Positions 43,907 through 52,958 of a stretch of DNA of 64,000 bases are shown in pieces (within the stretch, counting starts at the first letter, position 1; every line of letters begins with the position of its first letter). Position numbers and translations under genes: made by a program. The stretch is from Streptomyces puniciscabiei (lineage in GTDB: Bacteria; Actinomycetota; Actinomycetes; Streptomycetales; Streptomycetaceae), in assembly GCF_006715785.1 (NCBI RefSeq), contig NZ_VFNX01000001.1:2742501-2806500 (forward strand), in the 5' to 3' direction. The notes beneath the pieces were generated by a model. The model saw only the letters and a list, made by a program, of their open reading frames with translations. It did no database searches and was not told the origin of the DNA.

Positions 43907-45136
43907 ATGCGAGGAATCACAGAGCATCTGACCACCGGGGAGCGCGTCGCCTGGTACCGGCGCCGACGCGGCCTTTCTCAAGAGGTCCTGGCCGGCCTTG
44001 TCGGACGCACCACGGACTGGCTGAGCAAAGCGGAGAACAACCGGATCGAGCTCGACCGCCTCTCGGTGATCACTTCACTTGCCGAAGCCCTCGACGTGTC
44101 CCTCGGAGACCTGCTCGCCGAACCGACCCTCATGGAGTGGTCCAACGACAGCGGCCGGCATACAGTCCCGGCCTTGCGAAACGCCCTCATGGACTACAGG
44201 CAGCTCACGCCTTTGTTGGGAACCTCACCCGACGAGGAACCACCTGCTCTGGAGCGCTTGCGGGCCGACGTGAAGGAAGTCCTCGATGCCTACCAAGTCT
44301 CCCGGTACGGCTTCGCCACTCGACGGCTTCCATTTGTCCTGGCCGATGCCCTTGCCGCCTCCCGCGCGTACTCAGGGCGCGAACGGGAGGAGGCTCATGC
44401 CGAGCTCGCCCTGGCCTACCACGGTGCGGCAATGGTGCTGGGTAAGGTCGGCGAGTCGGAACTGGCGTGGATCGCCGCCGACCGTGGATTGGCAGCCGCG
44501 CAACAGAGCGGCCAGAACTCGGTGACGGGCTCGCTCTTCCGGGCGGTCACGCACTGTCTGATGGCTACCGGCCGCTTCACCGCGGCGATCCAGATGGTGA
44601 ACGATGCGGCAGCCGTCATGCAGCCGGATCTGGGCACCGCAAACGACGAGTACCTTTCCGTCTACGGCACGCTCTTCCTCGCCGGCGCTATGGCGGCCGC
44701 CCGAGCGGAGGACCGGGCAACCACACAGACCTTCCTTCGGGAGGCCGACGAAGCCGCGCAGCGGCTGGGCACCGACGCCAACCACCTATGGACGGCCTTC
44801 GGACCGACCAATGTGGCCATCCACTGCGTCGCCACCGCCAGAGAGCTCGGTGACATCCAGATAGCCGTGGACCTCGGACAACGCATCGACACCAGTGGCT
44901 TGCCTGTCGAACGGCGTGTGAGGCACAGCCTGGAAGTCGCCCGCGCACTCAGCGCCTGGAACCGGACCGACGAAGCCCTGGCCAGGTTGCTGGACGCCGA
45001 ACGAGCCGCTCCCGAACAGGTACGCCACCACTACCTGAGTCGGGAACTGGTCATCGGCTGGATCCGCGGCACCCGTGGCCGCCCGTCCCAACCCGTGGCG
45101 GACCTGGCACGCAGACTCGGCGTCGTGGGTGGCTAG
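43907..45136 (+). CDS. XRE-family regulator with TPR-like C-terminal domain
   Basis: A 409-residue protein with an N-terminal Cro/CI HTH (GERVAWYRRRRGLSQEVLAG, TTDWLSKAENNRIEL) and a ~300-residue all-helical sensor half with tetratricopeptide-like pairs (AAAQQSGQNSVTGSLFRA, GTLFLAGAMAAARAEDR, DEALARLLDAERAAP). Such regulators respond to peptides or small molecules. It is divergent from the operon at 36-43.6 kb and is the likely regulator of it. The Nudix gene follows within 10 bases. Confidence 0.82.
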   Translation: MRGITEHLTTGERVAWYRRRRGLSQEVLAGLVGRTTDWLSKAENNRIELDRLSVITSLAEALDVSLGDLLAEPTLMEWSNDSGRHTVPALRNALMDYRQLTPLLGTSPDEEPPALERLRADVKEVLDAYQVSRYGFATRRLPFVLADALAASRAYSGREREEAHAELALAYHGAAMVLGKVGESELAWIAADRGLAAAQQSGQNSVTGSLFRAVTHCLMATGRFTAAIQMVNDAAAVMQPDLGTANDEYLSVYGTLFLAGAMAAARAEDRATTQTFLREADEAAQRLGTDANHLWTAFGPTNVAIHCVATARELGDIQIAVDLGQRIDTSGLPVERRVRHSLEVARALSAWNRTDEALARLLDAERAAPEQVRHHYLSRELVIGWIRGTRGRPSQPVADLARRLGVVGG

Positions 45137-45146
45137 AGTCCATCCC

Positions 45147-45638
45147 GTGAGCGAAAACGAGCACGAAGCGAAGATGGCCCACCCGCGCATGGCAGCAGGC
45201 GCACTCTTCTTCGACGACGCCGACCGAATCCTGCTCATCGAACCCTCGTACAAGGACTATCGCGATATCCCCGGCGGATACGTCGAGCACGGGGAGTCGC
45301 CCCTGCAAGCCTGCGTGCGCGAAGTCCACGAGGAGCTAGGCATCAAGCCCCCCATCGGTCGCCTGCTCGTCGTGGACTGGGCACCGAACCCGGGAGAGGG
45401 CGACAAGGTCCTCTATCTCTTCGACGGGGGCCGCCTCAGTGCAGGCCAACGCCAGCAGATCGCGCTGCAAGCCGACGAGCTCCGCGGCTTCGGCTTTCAC
45501 CACGCCGAAGAGCTGCCCGAGATCACCATCCCCCGCCTCGTACGCCGAATCACTGCCGGCATCCAGGCCCGCGCGAGCGGCTTGACCGCCTACTTGGAAC
45601 ACGGGATGTCGCCAGGAGCAGGGGCGGAACGCCGCTGA
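45147..45638 (+). CDS. Nudix hydrolase
   Basis: A 163-residue Nudix protein with a complete box: GGYVEHGESPLQACVREVHEE then LGI. GTG 45147 is chosen; it comes 10 bases after the regulator stop. ATG codons at residues 10 and 15 are alternatives. The MutT/ADP-ribose subfamily is not resolvable. The operon partner is the XRE-TPR regulator. Confidence 0.82.
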   Translation: MSENEHEAKMAHPRMAAGALFFDDADRILLIEPSYKDYRDIPGGYVEHGESPLQACVREVHEELGIKPPIGRLLVVDWAPNPGEGDKVLYLFDGGRLSAGQRQQIALQADELRGFGFHHAEELPEITIPRLVRRITAGIQARASGLTAYLEHGMSPGAGAERR

Positions 45639-45700
45639 ACATGGAGTTCAAGAGGGCGAAACAGGGTTAGCGCCTTCCCGGTGCTGCCAGGATCGTCTGC

Positions 45701-47812
45701 ATGGATCGAAGGGACTATCTCGGCCAGTCAATGATGCAGGCCGCTGTGCTGCCGGCGCGCGCCGCCTATCTCATCCGCGTGGGAAGCGACACCGGTTTCC
45801 GTCGCGCAGTGCAGGAAGCGAGCACTCGGTGGGGCGGGATGACCGAACCCATCCTTGCCATTCCGGAGAACGGCGAGATCCCCGACGAGCTGCGGCAGAC
45901 GGTAGCCACCGCGAAGGTCGAAGCTGTCGTCAACGTGGACGTCGACGACGCGCTCGCCCAGCGCGCGGCTGCCGCCCTGAGCCTGACCTGCATCCCGATC
46001 GCCCAGATCGACCATGCTGGCGCCGCGATGTTCACCTGCCATCCGCTGCACGTCAACCCCCCTGTGCAGCCATCCACCCTGCCGGTCGTCGCTGTGGAGG
46101 GAGCGCCGCTGTGGCAAGTGGCTGCTGCTGGCCTCCTCAGCGAGGACCAGGCGGATGAGCTGCGACACACCGCTCTCGCCGTGCGCTCGGGCCTGCCCGA
46201 CGAGTACGGCCGGACGCAGCTGTACGGAGCCACCCATCTGCAGAGCACGATCGCGCAGTTCGGCGAGCACCGCAGCAACGCCTTCGGATCGCTGCCCGCA
46301 GCCGTGTGGGTCACCGCGCCCGACGACGTCGAGGACTGCCTAGCGTTCTGGAACGCCCGCGCGCTCCGGCCGGCCAGCCGCGCCGGGATGCCTATGCTGC
46401 TGCTACCTACCGGACAGGTCCAGCACTGGCTGGGCCTCGCCCAGCAGCTGACCGGTATGCTCAGCCGACCTGCGGAATTCGCCCCCGATGTGATGCTGCT
46501 CAGCAGAAACGTCCCCCAAGAGCAATTGCACGAGATCGCCAAGGTCCTGGAGCTGCAGCACACGGAGGAAGAGGTCAGGGCCGGCACAGAGTTCCCCACT
46601 CCCGCGCTTCGGCAGGCTCCCTTCACCTACCGGACCGACCTAGATCCACGCCAGTGGCTGCTGCGGGAGCGCGAGTACGGATTGTCGACCTCGTTCGACG
46701 CACACGTGTTCGCCGGAGATGCGAGCACACTTCGGTTCACCTCGCCCGTGCACTTCCACACCCAAGGCAGCTGGGCGCTGATCCGGGCATGGGGTAGCCC
46801 GTTCGACGGCCTCCCACGGCGCAACTGCGTCGCGACGCTGGTCGAGAAGGCCGCGGAGTGGCGCGGCGACAGCATTCAGCTGCGCTCTCACGCACAGAAC
46901 GAGTACATCTTTTCGATCACCGTGCCCACGCTCGCGCAGGCCGCCGAAGCAGTGTTGGCGGAGGCGAGCACCCGCCACACCCTGTCTGACAAGGGCAAGC
47001 TCGGGGTCGCGTTGCAAGCACAGGCCGAGATCGCCGCTCTGCTCGAACCAGGGGTGTACGAAGCGGTGATCGCCCTCACGACTCCCCGGTCCAAGGAACT
47101 CCTCAAGGAGCTGCGGAAGATCAAAGCGGAAGGATCGGACGACTTCGCACAGTTGGTCGAGCTGGCATCAATGTGGGGTGGCCGTGCCGAGCGTCGCTAC
47201 CGCCCCACCACGAAGTTGGAGCTGCCGCCGAAGCGAGCCTCCGAGGCGGCTGAGCGCCTGTGCGCGCTCGGCTGGGCCGAACGCGGGGTGGAAACAAACT
47301 GTGTCCAGTGCGGCGTCCGCACCTTCCACCCCTTCGAGCAGACCCAACGCCGACCGGTGTGCCCAGGCTGCTCCGCCCCTTCCCGCTACGAGACCACTGC
47401 GGACGGGCTATCCGTCTTCTACCGGCTGGACAGCTTCGTGGACCGCGCCAGCGACCAGGGCCTCCTCCCCCACCTGCTCGTCATCGCCGCACTGACAGAG
47501 AGGGAGCCGAACTCGTACTTCCTGCCCGGCGTCAACCTGTGGTTCTCCGACCAGACACGCGGCGAGGCCGATGTCTTCGGCCTCTACGGCGGGCGCGTGC
47601 TGTCCGGCGAGGTCAAGACGTCCGCGTCCCAGTTCACGACCGAACAGCTCACCCACGACATCGCCCTAAGCGCCCGCCTCGGTGTCGATATCCACCTCCT
47701 CGCCGCCGTCGACACCGTCCTCCGGGCCACCCGCGAGCAGGCCGCCGAGCTCTGCTCCGACGCCGGGCTGGAGCTCCTCGTCCTCGACAAGAGCAAGCTC
47801 CGGCGTTCCTGA
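45701..47812 (+). CDS. Large protein with zinc ribbon and PD-(D/E)XK nuclease-like end
   Basis: A 703-residue protein. The first ~450 residues have no recognised domain. Near residue 535 is a zinc ribbon, CVQCGVRTF and then CPGCS, and near residue 620 a nuclease-like core GEADVFGLYGGRVLSGEVKT, which reads as E/D...ExK of the PD-(D/E)XK fold, followed by helices. The design (large unknown N-terminus, zinc ribbon, nuclease) is common in uncharacterised defence proteins. It is a single gene; the defence role is inferred. Confidence 0.6.
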   Translation: MDRRDYLGQSMMQAAVLPARAAYLIRVGSDTGFRRAVQEASTRWGGMTEPILAIPENGEIPDELRQTVATAKVEAVVNVDVDDALAQRAAAALSLTCIPIAQIDHAGAAMFTCHPLHVNPPVQPSTLPVVAVEGAPLWQVAAAGLLSEDQADELRHTALAVRSGLPDEYGRTQLYGATHLQSTIAQFGEHRSNAFGSLPAAVWVTAPDDVEDCLAFWNARALRPASRAGMPMLLLPTGQVQHWLGLAQQLTGMLSRPAEFAPDVMLLSRNVPQEQLHEIAKVLELQHTEEEVRAGTEFPTPALRQAPFTYRTDLDPRQWLLREREYGLSTSFDAHVFAGDASTLRFTSPVHFHTQGSWALIRAWGSPFDGLPRRNCVATLVEKAAEWRGDSIQLRSHAQNEYIFSITVPTLAQAAEAVLAEASTRHTLSDKGKLGVALQAQAEIAALLEPGVYEAVIALTTPRSKELLKELRKIKAEGSDDFAQLVELASMWGGRAERRYRPTTKLELPPKRASEAAERLCALGWAERGVETNCVQCGVRTFHPFEQTQRRPVCPGCSAPSRYETTADGLSVFYRLDSFVDRASDQGLLPHLLVIAALTEREPNSYFLPGVNLWFSDQTRGEADVFGLYGGRVLSGEVKTSASQFTTEQLTHDIALSARLGVDIHLLAAVDTVLRATREQAAELCSDAGLELLVLDKSKLRRS

Positions 47813-48006
47813 CGCCGGCTCGACCCGGGCGCACTCCCTTCGACGTGCTCAGGATCGGATCGGCATGCCGTCTGAGATCAATTCCGGTCAGTTGTCTTTC
47901 TTGATCAGTTATCTCAAGACATACGGAAGCGCAGGACGGTCAAAGCAACGGGACTGCGGACCTTCTGTCTCACACTGGGCCCGCGAGCAATAGACCGGAG
48001 GCCACC

Positions 48007-48735
48007 GTGGGCAAACTGACGGAGGAGCAGCGGCAGCAGCGGGCCCGAGCGGGAGCCCGCAGAAAAGCACTGCAGGCTGAGGAGGACGACCGGCGCCAGG
48101 AGGAAAAGCGCGAGCAGTGGCAACGGGAAGGCATGTACCTGAGCCGTGAGGAGCTGATAGCGGGGCATCCCTGCCGTGGCTGCGGCGAGCCGATTCTCGA
48201 CGGCCTCGGCGACCGGCCACCGCTGTTGCGGATGACGTCTGAAGAACGGGCCGAGTACGACGCGGAGGAGGCCCGATACAAGGAGCGGCATGGCGAGTGT
48301 CGAGCCCATCGCTGGACGGTGAGTGGGTCCCGCACCCAGCATTGTGGCCACTGCTGCCCACCTCCTCCCATGGGTGAGGAACAGGCGAGGGCCATCGCAA
48401 AGATCCTTTTCGGCCATAAGACCGACAAGCGGGATTTGAACGACTGGGACCTCACACTCACTTGTGACCACACCGTTCGCCGCACCCAACACCGCGACCA
48501 CCAGCACTACTCGACATCCGTTGTGCAATGCCCGACCTGCGGGGAGCGGCGAGGCGTGATCGAGGCCGCGCTCGTCGGGCCCACGGAGGACTCCGACGGC
48601 AAGGTCCAGCAGGAGCGCTTGGCTACCGAGCTTCGGGCAGCTAAGGCGAAACTGGAGCGTCAGCGCAAGGCCGCGATCAAGACGGAGCAGCGGATCGCCG
48701 ACATCGCCAAGGAGCTCGGAGGCACTCAAGGGTAG
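48007..48735 (+). CDS. Cys-rich protein with coiled-coil ends
   Basis: A 242-residue protein. A charged helical start (TEEQRQQRARAGARRKALQ) is followed by CxxC-type pairs: CRGCGEPI (~56), HCGHC (~112) and CPTCGERR (~177), plus a His-rich HRDHQH segment. The C-terminus is a Lys/Glu-rich coiled coil. The cysteines suggest zinc binding. The function is unknown. GTG 48007 follows CCGGAGG. A longer open frame on the other strand lacks these patterned cysteines. Confidence 0.6.
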   Translation: MGKLTEEQRQQRARAGARRKALQAEEDDRRQEEKREQWQREGMYLSREELIAGHPCRGCGEPILDGLGDRPPLLRMTSEERAEYDAEEARYKERHGECRAHRWTVSGSRTQHCGHCCPPPPMGEEQARAIAKILFGHKTDKRDLNDWDLTLTCDHTVRRTQHRDHQHYSTSVVQCPTCGERRGVIEAALVGPTEDSDGKVQQERLATELRAAKAKLERQRKAAIKTEQRIADIAKELGGTQG

Positions 48736-48999
48736 ATCCGGCGGTGGCCCGAAGGGGACGAGTAGATTCCCGAGTCCCAGCAACACCAGGTTCTCCGCGA
48801 CGTCCTGCTCTACCGGAACGATGCGGCATCGACATTCATCTGGGCGACGGAGTAGCAAGGGCGGGGGCCCCGAGCCAGGCTGCGGCCAACAAGGACGGGC
48901 GGATATCCGATCTCAGGCAGTATGAGGCCGACCGCGTACGCTGGGTGCATTCTCGATTGCGGACGCGATCGCGGCGTTCGCATCCTTCCGGGCAACGCG

Positions 49000-49263
49000 T
49001 TGACGGAGACGAGTAGCCAGGGACCACGCGAGCAGAGAGAGCCGCCGGCAGCTGGGAAGGCGGTCTCGCGCCCCGAGGCGAAGACCCTCCCGAGCGCGGG
49101 GAGGAACGGCCTCTCTTATGGCCCAATGCCCCGCCGGCTGGCCCCCGTCACCGGGCCAGAACGAGGCCGCCACCTGGTGGCGGTGAAAGTGCGGTGGTAC
49201 CGCGAGTTGCCCTTCTCGCCCGCACTCCCAAGGGATCATGACGATGTCCTTCGGAGGACCGCA
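49000..49263 (+). promoter_or_regulatory. T-box riboswitch, Asp specifier, in the aspS leader
   Basis: The T-box core GGTGGTACCGCG is at 49193-49204. Upstream, a stem I can be drawn: GGAG (49005-49008) pairs with CTCC (49087-49090); the specifier loop has AGTA (49012-49015) opposite GAA-GAC (49080-49085); GCC/GGC closes it above. The specifier codon GAC reads Asp, matching the gene. The apical part has AGAGAGCC and CTGGGAAGG as in other T-boxes. GTCCT-TCGG-AGGAC (49246-49259) can hide the SD, so control may act on translation. The base after TGG is T, which would wobble-pair with a G discriminator. Confidence 0.8.
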
Positions 49264-50574
49264 ATGATCCAAAGCCGCGTACACGTCTCCGACCTGCGAG
49301 AACACGTCGGCCGTACCGTCACCGTCTTCGGCTGGGTGAACACCCTGCGCCTGCAGAGCAAGATGCAATTCGTCGTCGTACGCGACGGAACCGGCATGGT
49401 GCAGGTGACCCACAAGCGTGACAACGGGCCGCTGGAGGCCCGGCTCCAAGCCCTCACTCCCGAATCCGCCTTCAAGATCACCGGACGGGTCACGGACGCC
49501 GCCCAGGTCAAGCTAGGCGGCCTGGAGATCGTTCCGGAGACCGTCGAGGTCCCCAACCCGGTCGCCACCCCGCTGCCGATCGACGAGCAGACGGGCATCG
49601 AGCACCGGCTGGACTGGCGCTTCCTGGACGTGCGCCGCCGTCCCGCCGCCCAGCTGATGTTCGCCGTGCAGACCACCCTGGAACAGGGGCTGCGCGAGTA
49701 CGCCTACGCGCAGGGCGCCACGGAGATGCACACCCCCAAGCTCATGGGCACCGCCTCGGAATCCGGAGCGGAGGTCTTCGAGCTCGGCTACTTCGGCCGC
49801 AGCGCCTACCTGGCCCAGTCGCCGCAGTTCTACAAGCAGATGGCGATCTCGGCCGGCATCGAGAAGGTCTTCGAGATCGGCCCCGTCTTTCGTGCCGAGC
49901 CGTCGTTCACCTCCCGGCACGCCACCGAGTTCACCGGCGTCGACGTCGAGCTCGCCTGGATCGACGGCATCGATGACGTCATGGCGTTCGAGGAGCGGAT
50001 GCTCACCCCCGCCATCGCCAAAGTCGCCGACACCCACGGCGAGGCCGTCCGCGAGCGGTTCTGTGTGGAGATCACGGTCCCCACGACGCCCTTCCCCCGC
50101 ATCACCATGGCCGAGGCGCACGAGATCCTGCGCAAGGGCGGCTGGACCCCGGAGGGGATCAAGGAGGACCTAGGCCCGGAGGGCGAGCGACGCATCAGCG
50201 CCCATATCCAGCAGGCCACCGGCCACGAGTTCGTGTTCATCACCCACTATCCCGTCAGCAGCCGACCCTTCTACCACATGCGGCCGGCCGACGACCCCAG
50301 CGTGACCCTGAGCTTCGACCTGCTCTGGAAGGGCCTGGAGATCACCACCGGCGCCCAGCGCGAGCACCGCTACGACGTGTTGCTGAAGCAGGCCGCCGAG
50401 AAGGGCATGAGCCCGGAGCCGATGCAGGACTACCTGAACGCGTTCCGGTACGGGTGCCCGCCACACGGCGGGCTGGGCATGGGCCTCGGACGCGTACTGA
50501 TGGTCATGCTCGGCCTGGAGTCGATCCGCGAGGCCACCTTCCTCTTCCGCGGACCAAACCGGCTCACCCCATAG
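49264..50574 (+). CDS. aspS: Aspartyl-tRNA synthetase, archaeal type
   Basis: A 436-residue class II synthetase. An N-terminal OB fold (VTVFGWVNTLRLQSKMQF) is followed directly by the catalytic domain: QSPQFYKQ, motif 2 FRAEPSFTSRHATEFT and motif 3 GLGMGLGRVLMVMLGL. It lacks the GAD insertion of the ~590-residue bacterial AspRS, so it is the archaeal/AspRS2 type and probably a second copy. Such enzymes may be non-discriminating (also charge tRNA-Asn), which sequence alone does not settle. ATG 49264 follows GGAGGA. Control by the T-box is inferred. Confidence 0.92.
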   Translation: MIQSRVHVSDLREHVGRTVTVFGWVNTLRLQSKMQFVVVRDGTGMVQVTHKRDNGPLEARLQALTPESAFKITGRVTDAAQVKLGGLEIVPETVEVPNPVATPLPIDEQTGIEHRLDWRFLDVRRRPAAQLMFAVQTTLEQGLREYAYAQGATEMHTPKLMGTASESGAEVFELGYFGRSAYLAQSPQFYKQMAISAGIEKVFEIGPVFRAEPSFTSRHATEFTGVDVELAWIDGIDDVMAFEERMLTPAIAKVADTHGEAVRERFCVEITVPTTPFPRITMAEAHEILRKGGWTPEGIKEDLGPEGERRISAHIQQATGHEFVFITHYPVSSRPFYHMRPADDPSVTLSFDLLWKGLEITTGAQREHRYDVLLKQAAEKGMSPEPMQDYLNAFRYGCPPHGGLGMGLGRVLMVMLGLESIREATFLFRGPNRLTP

Positions 50575-50645
50575 CCGACCACTGCATTCTGCCTACCTGT
50601 GATGTCCCCCTCTACCAGAGCCTCGTTCGCTGAAAGCATGGACGG

Positions 50646-51269
50646 ATGAGTGTTCACGAACTGGGGCCTTGGGTGCCGACGCGCCCGGAGGACCTGGCCG
50701 CGATGTTCGCCGAAGCCGACTTCCCGTGGTGGATCGCCGGCGGGTACGCGATCGAACTCGCCGTCGGTCGCGAGCTACGCCCGCACTGCGATCTCGACGT
50801 CCTGGTCCTCCGCCGCGACCAGGCGCTCGCGCGAGAGATGCTGAGCGACTGGGACATGCACGTTGCGGACCCGCCTGGCGCGGGGCACCTGCGTCCCTGG
50901 CGTCCGGGCGAGATGCTTGAAGCGCCCCTCCACGACATCTGGTGCAGACGCACACGTAAGGCGCCCTGGTCGGTGCAACTCATGCTGGACGAGGCCGAGG
51001 GCGCCCAGTGGGTCTCGCGGCGCAACCCAGGGGTCCGACTTCCGCTCGCGCGATTGGGGCGGAGGAGTCCGACCGGAATCCCTTACCTTGCGCCCGAGGT
51101 GCAGCTCTTCTACAAGACGAAGGCCACACGGGACAAGGACGAGACTGACTTCGAAGCGGTATTGCCGCTCCTGGACGAGTCACAACGCGTCTGGCTAGCG
51201 GATTCGATCGCGATGACCGCCCCGGACCATCCCTGGCGGAAACGTCTCTTGTCCGCAGACCGAACCTGA
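50646..51269 (+). CDS. Nucleotidyltransferase, aminoglycoside/lincosamide type fold
   Basis: A 207-residue protein. WWIAGGYAIELAVG and then HCDLDVLVLRRDQ match the GG...DxD core of nucleotidyltransferases such as LnuA-like enzymes. The end has PEVQLFYKTKATRDKDETDF, conserved in that group. It may inactivate an antibiotic by adenylation; the substrate is unknown. Confidence 0.75.
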   Translation: MSVHELGPWVPTRPEDLAAMFAEADFPWWIAGGYAIELAVGRELRPHCDLDVLVLRRDQALAREMLSDWDMHVADPPGAGHLRPWRPGEMLEAPLHDIWCRRTRKAPWSVQLMLDEAEGAQWVSRRNPGVRLPLARLGRRSPTGIPYLAPEVQLFYKTKATRDKDETDFEAVLPLLDESQRVWLADSIAMTAPDHPWRKRLLSADRT

Positions 51270-51350
51270 GAGGCCAGCCGTCTTCGCCGTGTCGCACGCC
51301 GATACCTCGACTGCCTGAGCCGGGCTCGCTCCGCTGCTACGGTCGCCGAT

Positions 51351-52207
51351 ATGGCGCTCTCAAGTCCCGCAACGCAGCCAGTTGATCTACGGGTGGAGCC
51401 GGTCGACGAGGTTCTTGATCGGGTTGAGCGGTGTCTCCAGGTGTCCCTACTCCCGGATTCGGTGATCCGCAAGCGTCGGACCGTCGGGGCCCGGACAGAC
51501 CGTGATACGTGGATCCGGGTGGAGCGGCGCGCACACGCCCAGATCCCAGAACAGGGGTGGAACGGCACAGAGTGTGCCGCACGTCTCGAAGGCGTCGCCC
51601 AGCCCGAATGGCACGGATGTATGGTCTGGCGAGCGGGAGACGGCTCGGCGATGTGGCGGGCAGACGAGACCGAGCTCCTGCCGAGCCCTCCTGTCGGCAC
51701 CGCTGTGCTGAGCCAGGCTCCGAAGCTTCCGAACGAGTGGTGGAATGCGTTGAACGCCACATTGGACGCGCTGGCGTCGCAGCCCACGAGGCGGATCGCT
51801 ACGCCGGACACCGCCGCCATCACCCAGGAGCTCGTCACTGCGTCCATCCGCAGTGTTTTCCCCGAGGACTTCGACACGACCGTCGAGCGGTGGGTGCCAG
51901 CCCACGCCGACCTGAACTGGGCCAATATCACCGCACCGGTGTTCAGCCTCTTCGACTGGGAGGACTGGGGCACGCGCCGCTGGGGCTGGACAGCGCGACA
52001 TTGTGGGCGAGTTCCCTTGTGATCCCAGCCTTGGCTGATCGCGTGTGGCGGGAGCGCCGGCGCGACTTCGAGACTCGGGACGGCAAGCTGATGACGCTGT
52101 TCGTTTGCTCAAGGCTTCTTGGTCCGTACGCGCACCCTGAGGATCCCCGGCTGCGGCCAGCAGGACGCATGGCCGAGGAGGTCATCAAGCAGCTCCAGGC
52201 CGGGTGA
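51351..52207 (+). pseudogene. Frameshifted APH-like phosphotransferase
   Basis: The first frame (51351-52022) carries the catalytic loop VPAHADLNWANITAP and FSLFDWEDWGT, then turns to nonsense. The expected continuation (PLGLDSATLWASSL, then LMTLFVCSRLLGPYAHPED) lies in another frame and ends at 52207. One missing G at about 51973-51975 (ACGCGCCG for ACGGCGCCG) explains the shift. It is either a real pseudogene or a sequencing error. Intact, it would be a 285-residue kinase. Confidence 0.75.
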
Positions 52208-52295
52208 TCGCGAGAGGTAGCTCTGCACGCCGAAGCCGGGGCATGTTCGACGGATGCTGCTCAAGATCGAAAACCGCCGATCCGGCAACAGCTAC

Positions 52296-52958
52296 CTACC
52301 TGCGAGGGGACTGCCGCTCCACCTGCCCCAGTATGCGGCTGGCCAAGTCCATGAAGTTCGTGATCGACGGCGCTTCCACGATCAACAACCGTCCGTGGCT
52401 ACTGCCGTCGTCGAAACCGCATCCTGTGTCGCGGACCAACGGTGTCAGCCAGTGGACGGTCGGGCGCTCCGCTGCGAAGTAGACAACCGGCCGCGGAGAC
52501 CATGAGTGATCGGACAGGTGGCTCCGGCAGCTTGCCGCAGTGAAGCAGCCAATGGATGTAAGGGCATACGAGAGGCCCGCCACGCCGAGTTCAAGGGAGC
52601 CGAGAAGTGGTTCGGCGGTATAGCCGTCCCCGACGAGTTCGACGATCTCACTCTCGGGATGCTCGGCGACAAAGCCTGCTGGCAGGCTGTCCGGGTCGTT
52701 TGACTCCAACGCGTTGGCGATTGCCTCGAAGTCAACGTGGGTCAGCGCGGCACGGTCGACCAGGTTGGAGAGGTGTCGCTCCTCCTTGACCATGGCGACG
52801 GCCTCCTCGTGGCTCACATCGCCGATGTCCCACACTCCCCGAAAGAACCCGTATCCCTCTTCATCGATCTCGTCCTCAGGTGGCAGACCTAACGCCACAT
52901 TGGCAGGAAAGCTGGGGTCAACCTCTATGTCCACGACCGGAATCACGGGCGGCTCCAA
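52296..52958 (-). CDS. Hypothetical protein
   Basis: A 220-residue acidic soluble protein. Segments such as GYGFFRGVWDIGDVSHEEAV, IGCFTAASCRSHLSDHSWS and RPVVYFAAERPTVHWL look like a folded domain, but no family was recognised. It stands alone, converging with the frameshifted kinase. ATG 52958 is the only plausible start. Confidence 0.6.
   Translation of the reverse strand: MEPPVIPVVDIEVDPSFPANVALGLPPEDEIDEEGYGFFRGVWDIGDVSHEEAVAMVKEERHLSNLVDRAALTHVDFEAIANALESNDPDSLPAGFVAEHPESEIVELVGDGYTAEPLLGSLELGVAGLSYALTSIGCFTAASCRSHLSDHSWSPRPVVYFAAERPTVHWLTPLVRDTGCGFDDGSSHGRLLIVEAPSITNFMDLASRILGQVERQSPRR

Noticed and set aside
48429-48441. 13-base match to the tRNA-Pro T arm as a possible attR
   Set aside because: It is on the opposite strand and within a coding sequence; an attR should be in direct orientation and reach the acceptor end.
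47914-48858. 314-codon minus-strand ORF opposite the Cys-rich protein
   Set aside because: Leu/Pro/Arg-rich shadow; the plus-strand frame has patterned CxxC pairs and an SD.
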